Shown here piece after piece: positions 1 to 10,262 of a stretch of 64,000 nucleotides of DNA. The notes below the pieces were generated by a model. It saw only the letters and a list, made by a program, of their open reading frames with translations, was not told the DNA's origin and made no database searches. The DNA is from Sphingomonas sp. PAMC 26621 (GTDB taxonomy: Bacteria > Pseudomonadota > Alphaproteobacteria > Sphingomonadales > Sphingomonadaceae). The stretch covers positions 62,001 through 126,000 of the forward strand of contig NZ_AIDW01000003.1 of NCBI RefSeq assembly GCF_000251145.1, written 5' to 3'. The position numbers and the translations under genes are program-made. Numbering within the stretch: position 1 is the stretch's first letter; each line of letters opens with the position of its first letter.

Positions 1-194
1 AAGTGGTGACGGGCGCGGGGCTCGAGCTGACCGGGGTCGATCAGGTCGCGCAGGCGGCGTGGGACGCGGTGCACGGCGACCGCGTCCACACCTTCGTCGG
101 CAAGACCGCGGACCGCATGGCCTTCGCCGCGCGCTGGCTGCCCGGGCGTCTGCGCAAGATGATGCGGCGCGAGATCGCACCGGGAGAGCGGTGA
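1..194 (+). CDS. Short-chain dehydrogenase (SDR), C-terminal fragment
   Basis: The window opens inside this gene; only about the last 63 residues are present, ending at TGA 192-194. The visible part (ELTGVDQVAQAAWDAVHGD, then HTFVGKTADRMAFAARW and an Arg-rich end) resembles the C-terminal tail of SDR oxidoreductases of sphingomonads, where a helix precedes a basic terminus. The Rossmann fold and the YxxxK catalytic motif would lie upstream of the window, so substrate and cofactor cannot be judged. The family call is a recollection of similar tails and is tentative. Confidence 0.5.
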   Translation, partial: VVTGAGLELTGVDQVAQAAWDAVHGDRVHTFVGKTADRMAFAARWLPGRLRKMMRREIAPGER

Positions 195-246
195 GAGGGG
201 CCATTTCGCGATTGTCTGTTTTAGCGCAATTCTGTATATGTGGCCC

Positions 247-498
247 ATGGCGCAAATGAATGTTTCCCTGCCTGAAGGTCTCAAAAGCTGGGCCGAGGCA
301 CGTGTTGCCGAGGGACGCTACAGCAGCACAAGCGACTATGTGCGTGATCTGGTGCGCCGCGATCAGGATGACGCGCTGAAGCTGAACGCCTTGCGGGCGG
401 CGATCGACGACGGGCTGGCCTCGGGGCTCAGCGAGCGCGATCCGTTCGACTATCTGGAGACGCTCCGCGCCGAGTTGCGCACCGCCGATGCGGCTTAG
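247..498 (+). CDS. parD: ParD-type antitoxin (ribbon-helix-helix)
   Basis: Antitoxin of a type II pair with the following parE. The N-terminus (MNVSLPEGLKSWAEARV, then YSSTSDYVRDLVRRDQ) is the classic ParD/CopG ribbon-helix-helix pattern: a short beta strand for operator binding followed by two helices. The acidic C-terminal half (ERDPFDYLETLRAEL) would wrap the toxin. ATG codons in frame lie at 238, 247 and 256; 247 or 256 best fits the family N-terminus. The 3' end overlaps parE by 11 nt, so the two are translationally coupled. Such pairs normally repress their own promoter through the antitoxin, but I see no clear palindrome upstream. Confidence 0.85.
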   Translation: MAQMNVSLPEGLKSWAEARVAEGRYSSTSDYVRDLVRRDQDDALKLNALRAAIDDGLASGLSERDPFDYLETLRAELRTADAA

Positions 499-775
499 GC
501 TGAGCCGCCGAGCGCAAGGCGACCTCGATGGCGTCCGCGATTATACCGTCGAGCATTACGGAACTGCCCGTGCGATCCTGTATCTGGATGTGATCGAACA
601 AGGATTCCGCCGTATCCTGGCCTATCCGCAAATCGGTGCGGCGCAGCCGGAGGTGAAGACGGGGCTCCAGAGCCTTTCCGCTGGCGAACATCGCTTATGG
701 TATCGCGTCGAGTCCGAAGAGATCGTGATTTTGCGCGTTCTGCACAAAGCGATGGACCCTGCGCGGCATCTGTAA
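488..775 (+). CDS. parE: ParE-type toxin (RelE/ParE superfamily)
   Basis: Toxin partner of the overlapping parD. The 95-residue length, the start MRLRLSRRAQGDLDGVRDYT and the later GEHRLWYRVE and IVILRVLHKAMD segments match the ParE fold: N-terminal helical hairpin, then antiparallel strands ending in an ILRVLH strand. ParE toxins characteristically poison DNA gyrase; that activity is inferred from family, not seen. The start codon lies inside the parD reading frame, so toxin synthesis depends on antitoxin translation. Both genes look intact. Confidence 0.85.
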   Translation: MRLRLSRRAQGDLDGVRDYTVEHYGTARAILYLDVIEQGFRRILAYPQIGAAQPEVKTGLQSLSAGEHRLWYRVESEEIVILRVLHKAMDPARHL

Positions 776-805
776 GGGTCGCAGATCGGTCGTTCAACTG
801 AGGTG

Positions 806-842
806 GCAGGGTGCTGACATCATAACTGATCCAGCACCCTGC
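806..842. terminator. Stem-loop between parE and thiC
   Basis: GCAGGGTGCTG at 806-816 pairs perfectly with CAGCACCCTGC at 832-842 across a 15-nt loop. It lies between two converging genes and could end transcription from both sides. No T-run follows on either strand, so intrinsic termination is uncertain. Confidence 0.45.
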
Positions 843-883
843 GGGCAGGCTTCTGTTGGCATAGATTCAGCCGATTGCGTTGC

Positions 884-2950
<2,067 letters not shown>

Positions 2951-2991
2951 TTCAGTCTTGTACGTGCTTCAAGCGACGAAGGAAAGGTAGG

Positions 2992-4017
2992 TCAGCTCGC
3001 CGCGCTGGTCTTGATGTTGCCGTTGATGCCGTTGGGGAAGAACCCACCGCCAACCACCGCATTGCGGTTGAGATAGACGACGTTGAGCACCTGCCCCGGC
3101 GTCCGGCTGAACGTGATGCCGTTTGCGTCGGTCGGGACGAGATTGGCGGTGGTGCCGTCGCCGATCCCCTGGTCGAGGTCGCTCGCCGTGCCATCGAGGC
3201 TGTCGCGCGCGTCGCTGATCAGATTGGCGTTAGTACGCAGCGACGGGGTCGCGATGCCCTTGGCGTAGAGCACCGTGCGGATCAGCCCGGCGTGATAGGC
3301 CTCGGTCGCGAGGATCCCGGCCGCTGCGTCGATCAGCAGGCTTTGCGCGATCAGCGGCGCGGCACCCTTATACGCCGTGACGCCCACGTCCTCGAAGATG
3401 AACGCCGCGAGCAGGAAGTTCTCATCGCTGGCATAAGGATCGAAGGTGCCGGTCGCCGGGACGATTCCCGCCGCACGCGCCGCCGCGGTGAACGCGCCGG
3501 TCGCGCCACCGTCGATGTTGATCGCAGGCTGCGCGACCGTCGACGTGCCAAGCACCGAGCGCAGGAACGCGACGTGCGCGACCTCGTCTGCCGCGATCTC
3601 GCGCGCATATTGCTGGACGATCGGATCGGTGAACGCGACCTGCCGCCCGCCGGTCACGCCGCCGGGCGTGCCCGTGCCGGTCAACAGCGCGGCGGGAAGA
3701 CCTGCGCCAGTGACGGCAAAGCTGTAGAATTGCGCTTCGAGATATTCGAGGTTGAGCGCGAAGTTGAACGTGTCCTGGTCCTTCAGCACGTCGGTCGAGG
3801 CCGGGCTCGGCGTCGCGCTGGCGGTATCAGTCGGCGTGGGGGTCGGGGTGATGGCGCTGTCGCCGTTGTTTGCTCCGCAGGCCGAAAGGAGCGCGCTGCC
3901 GCCCGCGACGACCGAGGCGGCCCCGGCGGTGCGCAGAAAGCTGCGCCGCGCCGCGCGGCGGCGTTCGCCTGCATCGAGGACGGTGAGAAGGAGGTCGCTA
4001 TCGATCACTGGAAACAC
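2992..4017 (-). CDS. Tat-exported ferritin-like lipoprotein
   Basis: A 341-residue ferritin-like protein of the desiccation-related PCC13-62 type. Its N-terminus carries a twin-arginine motif (R24-R25-S-F-L-R) followed by a hydrophobic stretch and a lipobox-like LLSAC with C47, then a Thr/Pro-rich linker (residues about 55-75), suggesting a folded protein exported by Tat and lipid-anchored. The four-helix metal-binding pattern is visible: LEYLEAQFY, then DEVAHVAFLR, FEDVGVTAY and TEAYHAGLIR, giving Glu and His ligands typical of a diiron site. A paralogue lies directly behind it. The function, perhaps storage or stress protection at the envelope, is inferred. Confidence 0.85.
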   Translation of the reverse strand: MFPVIDSDLLLTVLDAGERRRAARRSFLRTAGAASVVAGGSALLSACGANNGDSAITPTPTPTDTASATPSPASTDVLKDQDTFNFALNLEYLEAQFYSFAVTGAGLPAALLTGTGTPGGVTGGRQVAFTDPIVQQYAREIAADEVAHVAFLRSVLGTSTVAQPAINIDGGATGAFTAAARAAGIVPATGTFDPYASDENFLLAAFIFEDVGVTAYKGAAPLIAQSLLIDAAAGILATEAYHAGLIRTVLYAKGIATPSLRTNANLISDARDSLDGTASDLDQGIGDGTTANLVPTDANGITFSRTPGQVLNVVYLNRNAVVGGGFFPNGINGNIKTSAAS

Positions 4018-4059
4018 TCCGGTACGGGCGCGAAGACAAGGGAAGCACAGACGCGAGGC

Positions 4060-5067
4060 TCAGGCCGCTGCGGTGCTGGTATTGATGCTGCCGTTGACGC
4101 CATTGGGGAAGAAGCCCCCCTTCGCCACGGCGAGCGTGCTGAGATAGACGATGTTGAGCACGGGGCCGGTCGCGCGGCCATAGGCAAGACCGTCCTGCCC
4201 GGTCGGCACGATGTTCGATGCGCTGAGACCGTTGAGCGCGGGCAACTGGCTGTTGGCGATCGTCGTCGCCGAAATGCCCTGGTCATCGTCGCTGCTGCCG
4301 TCGAACGCGTCGCGGACGTTCGAGATCGCATCGGTGTTCGTGCGCAGGCTCGGGGTCTGCAGCCCCTTGCTGTACAGCACGGTCCGGATGATCGACGCGT
4401 GATACGCCTCCGCGGCAAGGATGCCTGCGGCAGCCTCGAGATAGACCTTGCTGGAAAGCAGCGAGGAGGCACCGCGATAGGCGGTGACGCCGACGTCCTC
4501 GAACAGGAACGCCGCCTGGAGGAAATTCTCGTCGCTTGCATAAGGATCGAACGCCGCCCCCGCCGCGACGATCTTGGCCGCCTGCGCCGCCACGCTAAAC
4601 GCGCTGGTCGCGCTCGAGCCGATGTCGATCGCGGGTTGCGCGACCGCTGCGGTCGACAGCTGCGCGCGCAGGAAGGTGACGTGGTTGACCTCATCCTGCG
4701 CGATCTCGCGCGCATATTGGGCAACCAGCGGATCGGTGAAGTTGACTGCGCGGCCTCCGGTGACGGTGCCCTGCGTCGTCGTGCTCGCGCTGCCAGGCGT
4801 CAGCAACGCGTTAGGCAGGCCGGTGCCGAACGCAGCGAAGGAATAGAATTGCGCCTCGAGATATTCGAGGTTGAGCGCGAAATTGAGGATCGCGGCGTCG
4901 TTGTCGGTCGCCTGCGCGGTCGCCCGGCTTCCGATCGTGACTGCGGTTGCGCCGAATGCGGCGACCGCGCCGGCGCCGAGCGCGGTACGGAAGAATTCGC
5001 GGCGTTCGCTGCGACGTTCGGCACGGGATTCGAGCCGTTCGATCAGCTGCTGGTCGGTATCGTTCAT
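4060..5067 (-). CDS. Tat-exported ferritin-like protein (paralogue)
   Basis: Paralogue of the downstream neighbour, 335 residues, with matching LEYLEAQFYSFA, DEVNHVTFLR, FEDVGVTAYRGA and AEAYHASIIR segments and the same C-terminal GGFFPNG-NG ending. The twin-arginine motif is R22-R23-E-F-F-R and the signal appears to end near ATAQA without a lipobox, so this copy is probably soluble in the periplasm whereas the neighbour is lipid-anchored. ATG 5067 is used because it puts the Tat motif at the expected position; the reading frame stays open upstream to 5196 with unlikely Pro/Arg-rich sequence. The two genes are 42 nt apart and presumably one operon. Confidence 0.85.
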   Translation of the reverse strand: MNDTDQQLIERLESRAERRSERREFFRTALGAGAVAAFGATAVTIGSRATAQATDNDAAILNFALNLEYLEAQFYSFAAFGTGLPNALLTPGSASTTTQGTVTGGRAVNFTDPLVAQYAREIAQDEVNHVTFLRAQLSTAAVAQPAIDIGSSATSAFSVAAQAAKIVAAGAAFDPYASDENFLQAAFLFEDVGVTAYRGASSLLSSKVYLEAAAGILAAEAYHASIIRTVLYSKGLQTPSLRTNTDAISNVRDAFDGSSDDDQGISATTIANSQLPALNGLSASNIVPTGQDGLAYGRATGPVLNIVYLSTLAVAKGGFFPNGVNGSINTSTAAA

Positions 5068-5211
5068 CGGGGCGAAGCCTTCATCCTTGAAACGCGCCTT
5101 GCGGCCCGGCTTGCGTGGCACCGCGCGAGGCGGGACGCAAGCCGGGAAATGGCGGCCCGGCGCAGAGCTTATGCCGCGCCGAAAGGTTTGCCCCAATACG
5201 GGTACGCTACA

Positions 5212-6087
5212 TCAGAAGGTGTAAGCGACGCCGGCTGCACCGACCCACTGGTTGCGCGAACCCGCGATGCTCACGATCGGGCTGTCGCCGAAATTGCCGA
5301 GCATGCGCGAATAGGTGCCGCCCGCGACGAGCTTGAACCCGTGCAGCAGATCCCCGGTCAGCGAATAGGTCGCCAGACCACCGACCGAATAGTTCTTCCA
5401 GCCCTTGCCGACGCTATACTGCGGCAGGCCGCTGGCGAGGCTCTGGGCCGGCGTGATCGAGAAATAGGTCTGGCCGTAGCCGCTCTCGACACGCTGCGCG
5501 GTGCCGAACACGGCGATTGCCGCCTTGCGGCTGAGCGGGGTCAGATAGTTGATCGACGGCTGGAGGATGCTCGACCGGTGTGCGCCGTTGACGTCATGGC
5601 GCAGGCTGACCGAGACCGAGAGCTTGTCGTACGGGCTGGTGATGACGCCGGTCTTGCCCAGGCCGACATAACCGCCAAGCTCGATCGCGGTGCCGATCTT
5701 GCCGAGCGCGCGGACGCGCAGGTCGTCGATGTTCTTCGGGCTCTGGCGATCGAAATTGACCACGCCGATCGGGCCGAACTGGATGTCCCAGCGCTGACCC
5801 GGGTTGTTGCGCGCAAGATCCAGGCTCGCGCGGTTGCCGATGACGTTGAAGTTGAAGCCCTTGATCGATCCGATCACGACGGGTGCGGGAACGACGCGGT
5901 AATCGTTCGAACCGTCATAGTCCGGCAGATAGGCAGCACCGACGCCGACGGTGACGGTGTCCTTGTCGAAATCGGCCGCGATCTGGTTGTTGTCCGCCGG
6001 GACCGGCGCGGCGTCCTGCGCGAAGGCGGGGGCGGCGGCACCGAGCAACAAGACAGTGGCGGCGGCAAAGAGAGGGCGATAGGTCAC
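5212..6087 (-). CDS. MipA/OmpV family outer-membrane protein
   Basis: A 291-residue outer-membrane protein of the MipA/OmpV family. A signal peptide ends at about AAPAFA-QD. The mature part begins with the family-typical VTVGVGAAYLPDYDGSNDYR and continues as alternating amphipathic strands to a C-terminal VAYTF, an aromatic end expected for barrel insertion. MipA of E. coli scaffolds murein enzymes, but most sphingomonad members are uncharacterised and this role should not be assumed. It lies upstream of the ferritin-like pair on the same strand with 144 nt between. Confidence 0.88.
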   Translation of the reverse strand: MTYRPLFAAATVLLLGAAAPAFAQDAAPVPADNNQIAADFDKDTVTVGVGAAYLPDYDGSNDYRVVPAPVVIGSIKGFNFNVIGNRASLDLARNNPGQRWDIQFGPIGVVNFDRQSPKNIDDLRVRALGKIGTAIELGGYVGLGKTGVITSPYDKLSVSVSLRHDVNGAHRSSILQPSINYLTPLSRKAAIAVFGTAQRVESGYGQTYFSITPAQSLASGLPQYSVGKGWKNYSVGGLATYSLTGDLLHGFKLVAGGTYSRMLGNFGDSPIVSIAGSRNQWVGAAGVAYTF

Positions 6088-6161
6088 GGGCAGCTCCAGC
6101 GGAAACAGATGATGTCGGGCGCGTAACGCGATGTCACCATTTTGGCTCCCATCTTCCGTGG

Positions 6162-6599
6162 TCAGAGCAAGTATCGCATCCGAACCTGTTGCCGATCTGC
6201 ATCACTTTGCAGGGTGAACCGCGCCGCCGCAAAGCGTGGCGGGCCGAACCTTACGGTGGGATTACGAGAGAAACCAAAGCCTTCGCGTGGAATTCCGGCG
6301 AAGGTGTCGAGTTTGTGGTTGTTATTCTCGTCATGGATCACCGCAACAGCATATGTCCCGTGCGGGAGGCCGCCGAAACGGATGCTGGTCGTGGTTGCGG
6401 GGATCGAGCGCGTGGTCGCATTCGCATCGTCGATACAGGCAGGAAAGTTGTCCGGATCGGCGGTCAGGCAGACACGGACCATGCCCTTGGTCGAGCGCAG
6501 GTTGGAGACGTCGACCGCAAGCTCAGCGGTTGGCACCGCCCCCGGCAGCGTTGCCAGCAACACCATGCCCGCCACGCTGACCGACGCCAGCCTTCGCAT
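6162..6599 (-). CDS. DUF2141 domain protein, secreted
   Basis: A 145-residue protein with an N-terminal signal (MRRLASVSVAGMVLLATLPG) and a DUF2141 body: LAVDVSNLRSTKGMVRVCLT, then GGLPHGTYAVAVIHDENNN and LDTFAGIPREGFGFSRN. This family looks like a small beta-sandwich and often stands beside carotenoid or sterol-desaturase genes in sphingomonads; its biochemical role is unknown. ATG 6599 gives a clean signal peptide. The first 77 nt overlap the 3' end of the hydroxylase gene in another frame, implying tight coupling. Confidence 0.85.
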   Translation of the reverse strand: MRRLASVSVAGMVLLATLPGAVPTAELAVDVSNLRSTKGMVRVCLTADPDNFPACIDDANATTRSIPATTTSIRFGGLPHGTYAVAVIHDENNNHKLDTFAGIPREGFGFSRNPTVRFGPPRFAAARFTLQSDADRQQVRMRYLL

Positions 6600-7326
6600 G
6601 GTCGCGCGCGAAATCGCCAACGCCTCGGTCGGTCCCGCACAGCCGGTCCCAGAATCGGAAGTAGAGGCCATAATTTCCTCGATACAGCTCGTGATGACGC
6701 TGATGGTGACTCGCGGTGATGAGCCAGTTGCCCAATGCCCCCCGCCACATGAACGCAGGAAAAATCTCCCACCCCATGTGATTGGTGACCCCCATAACCG
6801 TCATGATGCCAAGCACCAACCCGAGTGCGCCGGGATGGATCGGAATGATGAAGACGAGTAGCGGAATTATCACGGCCCCCGAGATCGCCTCGATCGGATG
6901 GAACGCCATCGCGGCCCATGCGGTGGGCGGGCGGCTCTGGTGATGGACCGCATGCGCGAGCTTGAACGCGCGCGGTTCATGCATCCAGCGGTGGGTCCAG
7001 TAGAACCACGTGTCGTGCGCGACCAGATACAGCACCACCGATACCGGCAGATACCATAAGGAAAACGCGTGGACGTCGGAATAGATCTCCGTCCAGCCGC
7101 GATTCTTCCAGCCCCAGGCGATGACCCCAGCGGGCACGCCATAGATTGCTGCGGACGCGACGCTCCACGAGATCTCTCGGCGGATCTGTGCGGACAGGCC
7201 GCGATACAGGCCGGGGTAACGCGCCTGCGTTGCCGCAGCAAACGCGCCCGACACGACGAGATAGCGGACCGCGACGATCACCGACATGACGAGCGCGGAG
7301 GCAAAGATGGCGAGGGCGACGGTCAT
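6523..7326 (-). CDS. Sterol desaturase / fatty-acid hydroxylase family membrane protein
   Basis: A 267-residue integral membrane di-iron oxygenase. The histidine clusters are visible: HDTWFYWTHRWMH, HAVHH and, near the end, HHQRHHELYRGN, between hydrophobic segments. The family includes CrtZ-type carotenoid hydroxylases, sterol desaturases and others. Its place beside crtY, crtI and crtB makes a carotenoid ring hydroxylase attractive, but the protein is longer than classic CrtZ (about 160-175 residues). ATG 7326 follows a GGGGGA stretch. After the last His motif the tail is Gly/Ala-rich and overlaps the DUF2141 start by 77 nt; a frameshift trimming the true C-terminus cannot be excluded. Confidence 0.82.
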   Translation of the reverse strand: MTVALAIFASALVMSVIVAVRYLVVSGAFAAATQARYPGLYRGLSAQIRREISWSVASAAIYGVPAGVIAWGWKNRGWTEIYSDVHAFSLWYLPVSVVLYLVAHDTWFYWTHRWMHEPRAFKLAHAVHHQSRPPTAWAAMAFHPIEAISGAVIIPLLVFIIPIHPGALGLVLGIMTVMGVTNHMGWEIFPAFMWRGALGNWLITASHHQRHHELYRGNYGLYFRFWDRLCGTDRGVGDFARDHAKAGVGQRGGHGVAGNAAGGGANR

Positions 7327-7481
7327 TCCCCCAGTCTGTAGAGCGTTATGCGCGCAAACGCCACGACGCGGTGACGCCCCGCGCACCCATGCAGGCCCCT
7401 CCCGGTGCAGAACGCCCTTTTTGCGCGGCGAGTCCGCGCCGGACGGTTGCATGGCGGGCGCATTCGGCTATCGCCGTGGCG

Positions 7482-8664
7482 ATGCCAACACCCCTATCCT
7501 GCGACCTGGCGATCGTCGGCGGCGGCCTGGCGGGCGGCCTCATCGCGCTCGCGCTCGCAAAGCGCCGTCCCGGGCTCGACATCCGACTGATCGATGCGGG
7601 CGACACGATCGGTGGCAACCATCTGTGGTCGTTCTTCGTCAGCGACATCGCCGAGGCGGACCGCTGGATCCTCGCGCCGCTGATCAGTTATGGCTGGACG
7701 CGGTATGACATCGCGTTTCCGGCCCACCGCCGGACGCTCGAAAGTATCTATTATTCGATCGAATCGGAGCGGCTCGACACCGTCGTGCGCGCCGCGCTTC
7801 CCGCGAAGGCGGTAATGACCGGCCACAAGGTGGTCGAGCTGACGCCGACCTCGGTAGTGCTCGCGGACGGGACACAGATCGCGGCCGATGGCGTCATCGA
7901 TGCACGCGGGCCGGGCAATCTGTCGCGGCTCGATCTCGGCTGGCAGAAGTTCCTCGGGCGCGAGCTCAGCCTTGCCGATCCGCATGACGATCCGCGCCCG
8001 ATGGTGATGGACGCGACCGTGTCGCAGATCGACGGCTATCGCTTGTCTATTGCCTGCCCTTCGCCGCCACCCGGATGTCGTCGAGGACACCTATTACAGC
8101 GATACCCCGACGCTCGACCATGCGGCGATCGGCGAGCGAATCGACGCCTATGTCGCCGCGCGCGGCTGGCAGGTCGAGCGCGTGCTGCGCGAGGAAAGCG
8201 GTGTTCTGCCGGTCGCGATGGGGGGCGATTTCGAAGGCTATTGGGGATCGAGCGGGCTCGGCATCGCAAAGGCGGGGATGCGCGCGGGGCTGTTCCACCC
8301 GACCACCGGCTATTCGCTCCCCGATGCGGTCCGCACCGCCGCGCTGATCGTCCGCGCGACCGATCTGTCGGGGCCTGCGCTCCACACACTCACCCACGGT
8401 TTTGCCAGAACGACGTGGCAGGACCGCGGTTTCTATCGCATGCTCGACAAGATGCTGTTCCGCGCCGCCGACCCCGAGGAACGCTACCGCGTGCTCGAAC
8501 GCTTCTACCGGCTCGATCCGCAACTGGTGCGGCGCTTCTATGCAGGACGATCGACGATAATGGACAAGGCCCGGATCCTCACCGGCAAGCCGCCGGTGCC
8601 GGTCGGCCGCGCGCTCCGCGCGATCGGGTTGCTGCCCACTTCCCGGGTGGAGCAGACGTCATGA
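7482..8664 (+). pseudogene. crtY: Lycopene beta-cyclase CrtY, disrupted by two 1-nt deletions
   Basis: Lycopene cyclase, which makes beta-carotene from lycopene. The N-terminal part (LAIVGGGLAGGLIALALA dinucleotide fold, then GGNHLWSFF) is read from ATG 7482. After DGYR at about 8042 the frame breaks. The expected continuation VYCLPFAATRM is in the next frame (8045-8077), and from 8080 VEDTYYSDTPTLD follows in the third frame to TGA 8664. Each break is explained by one missing base in a presumed Phe codon before GTC. Repaired, the protein would be 394 residues, normal for CrtY. The stop overlaps crtI by 4 nt (ATGA). Unless the deletions are sequencing errors, no functional cyclase is made from this locus. 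Confidence 0.9.
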
Positions 8665-10145
8665 CGGCGCGGACCGCGATCGTCATCGGTGCCGGGTTCG
8701 GCGGGCTCGCGCTCGCGATCCGGCTGCAGTCCGCGGGGGTCGAGACGACCATCGTAGAGGCGCGCGACAAGGCCGGTGGGCGGGCATACGTCTGGGAGAA
8801 GGACGGCTTCACCTTCGACGCGGGGCCGACCGTCATCACTGATCCGCCTTGCCTGCAGGAGCTGTGGGCGCTGACCGGGCGCGACATGGCAGAGGACGTC
8901 ACGCTCGCGCCGGTGACCCCCTTCTACCGGCTCAACTGGCCCGATGGCGTCAGTTTCGATTATTCGAACGACGAACCGTCGCTCAATGCCGAGATCGCCA
9001 AGCTCAACCCCGAAGACGTCGCGGGCTACGCCAAGTTCCTCGACTATGCCGCGGGCGTGTACGAGGAAGGCTATCGCAAACTCGGTCATGTCGCGTTCCT
9101 CGACTTCGCGTCGATGATCAAGGCCGCCCCCGCGCTCGCCAAATACCAGGCATGGCGGTCGGTCTATTCGATCGTATCAAGTTACGTGAAGGACGAGCAT
9201 CTTCGCCAGGCGCTGTCGTTCCACACGCTGCTGGTCGGCGGCAACCCGATGAACACCAGCGCGATCTACGCGCTGATCCACAAGCTCGAGAAGGACGGCG
9301 GCGTCTGGTTCGCAATGGGCGGGACCAACCAGTTGATCGCCGGGATGGTCCGCCATTTCGAGCGGCTGGGCGGCGTGCTGCGGCTGAACGACCCCGCGGT
9401 CGACATCGCGACGATGGGCGACCGCGCCACCGGCGTCACCACCGCGAGCGGCTGGCATGCCGATGCGGACATGGTCGCGTGCAACAGCGACGTGATGCAC
9501 AGCTACCGCGACCTGCTCAAATCGTCGCGCAGCGCGCAGCGGACCAAGAACGGGCTCGCACGCAAGAAATACTCGCCGTCGCTGTTCGTCGTGCATTTCG
9601 GGATCAAGGGCACGTGGCCGGGCATCCCGCACCACATGATCCTGTTCGGGCCGCGCTATCAGGGGCTGCTCGCCGACATTTACGATCATGGCGTGCTGCC
9701 CGAGGATTTCTCGCTCTACCTCCACCATCCGACCGTCACCGACCCGTCGCTCGCGCCGGAGGGGCATTCGACTTTCTATGTGCTGGCCCCGGTGCCGCAC
9801 CTCGGCAAGTTCCCGGTCGACTGGAAGGAGATCGGCCCGATCCTCGAGAAGCGCATCCTCGACGAAGTCGGGCGGCGGTTGATCCCGGATATCCACGAGC
9901 GGATCGTGACCAAGTTCCATTACGCGCCGAACGACTTCGCGGCAGACCTGAACGCGCATTTGGGGAGCGCCTTCTCGCTCGAGCCGTTGCTGACGCAAAG
10001 CGCATGGTTCCGCGTCCACAATCGCGACGACCATATTCCGAACCTGTATTTCGTGGGGGCCGGCACGCATCCGGGTGCGGGGATTCCCGGCGTGGTGGGC
10101 AGTGCCAAGGCCACCGCCGCGTTGATGCTGGAGAGTGAACGATGA
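8661..10145 (+). CDS. crtI: Phytoene desaturase CrtI
   Basis: FAD-dependent desaturase that turns phytoene into lycopene. The protein is 494 residues, the usual CrtI length. The N-terminal FAD-binding fold (IVIGAGFGGLALAIRLQSAG, then EARDKAGGRAYVW) and the C-terminal bacterial phytoene dehydrogenase signature (LYFVGAGTHPGAGIPGVVGSA) are intact. The start ATG overlaps the crtY stop. Because crtY is frameshifted, its first frame is in phase with crtI and open throughout, so ribosomes starting at crtY could make an 887-residue fusion that ends in complete CrtI. Confidence 0.97.
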   Translation: MTARTAIVIGAGFGGLALAIRLQSAGVETTIVEARDKAGGRAYVWEKDGFTFDAGPTVITDPPCLQELWALTGRDMAEDVTLAPVTPFYRLNWPDGVSFDYSNDEPSLNAEIAKLNPEDVAGYAKFLDYAAGVYEEGYRKLGHVAFLDFASMIKAAPALAKYQAWRSVYSIVSSYVKDEHLRQALSFHTLLVGGNPMNTSAIYALIHKLEKDGGVWFAMGGTNQLIAGMVRHFERLGGVLRLNDPAVDIATMGDRATGVTTASGWHADADMVACNSDVMHSYRDLLKSSRSAQRTKNGLARKKYSPSLFVVHFGIKGTWPGIPHHMILFGPRYQGLLADIYDHGVLPEDFSLYLHHPTVTDPSLAPEGHSTFYVLAPVPHLGKFPVDWKEIGPILEKRILDEVGRRLIPDIHERIVTKFHYAPNDFAADLNAHLGSAFSLEPLLTQSAWFRVHNRDDHIPNLYFVGAGTHPGAGIPGVVGSAKATAALMLESER

Positions 10146-10154
10146 CGATGTTTA

Positions 10155-10260
10155 AAAAGCCCTCCCCTTTAGGGGAGGGGTTGGGGTGGGGCAGTACAGC
10201 ACGCCCACCTCTCTACGAGACACAGCCCCACCCCCGACCCCTCCCCTGAAGGGGAGGGGC
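10155..10260. repeat. Inverted-repeat element, family A, copy 1
   Basis: Two short hairpins built on CCTCCCCT/AGGGGAGG (10161-10178 and 10239-10259) flank a less conserved centre, and their outer arms (TTGGGGTGGGGC and GCCCCACCCC) also pair with each other. A related element stands at 23236-23330. It lies within the carotenoid cluster between crtI and the LOG gene, and its last purine-rich arm falls just before the LOG start codon. Confidence 0.8.
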
Positions 10261-10262
10261 AA

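Noticed and set aside
3292..6126. Plus-strand open frame of 944 codons opposite the ferritin-like and MipA genes
   Set aside because: Arg/Asp-rich translation with no domain; an antisense shadow of three well-supported genes.
8050..8664. Independent gene starting at 8050
   Set aside because: It is the C-terminal half of crtY after the second deletion, not a separate gene.
7371..10145. A genuine designed CrtY-CrtI fusion protein
   Set aside because: The segment between the first crtY break and crtI is Arg-rich out-of-frame translation of the crtY C-terminal part, so the fusion is a result of the deletions.
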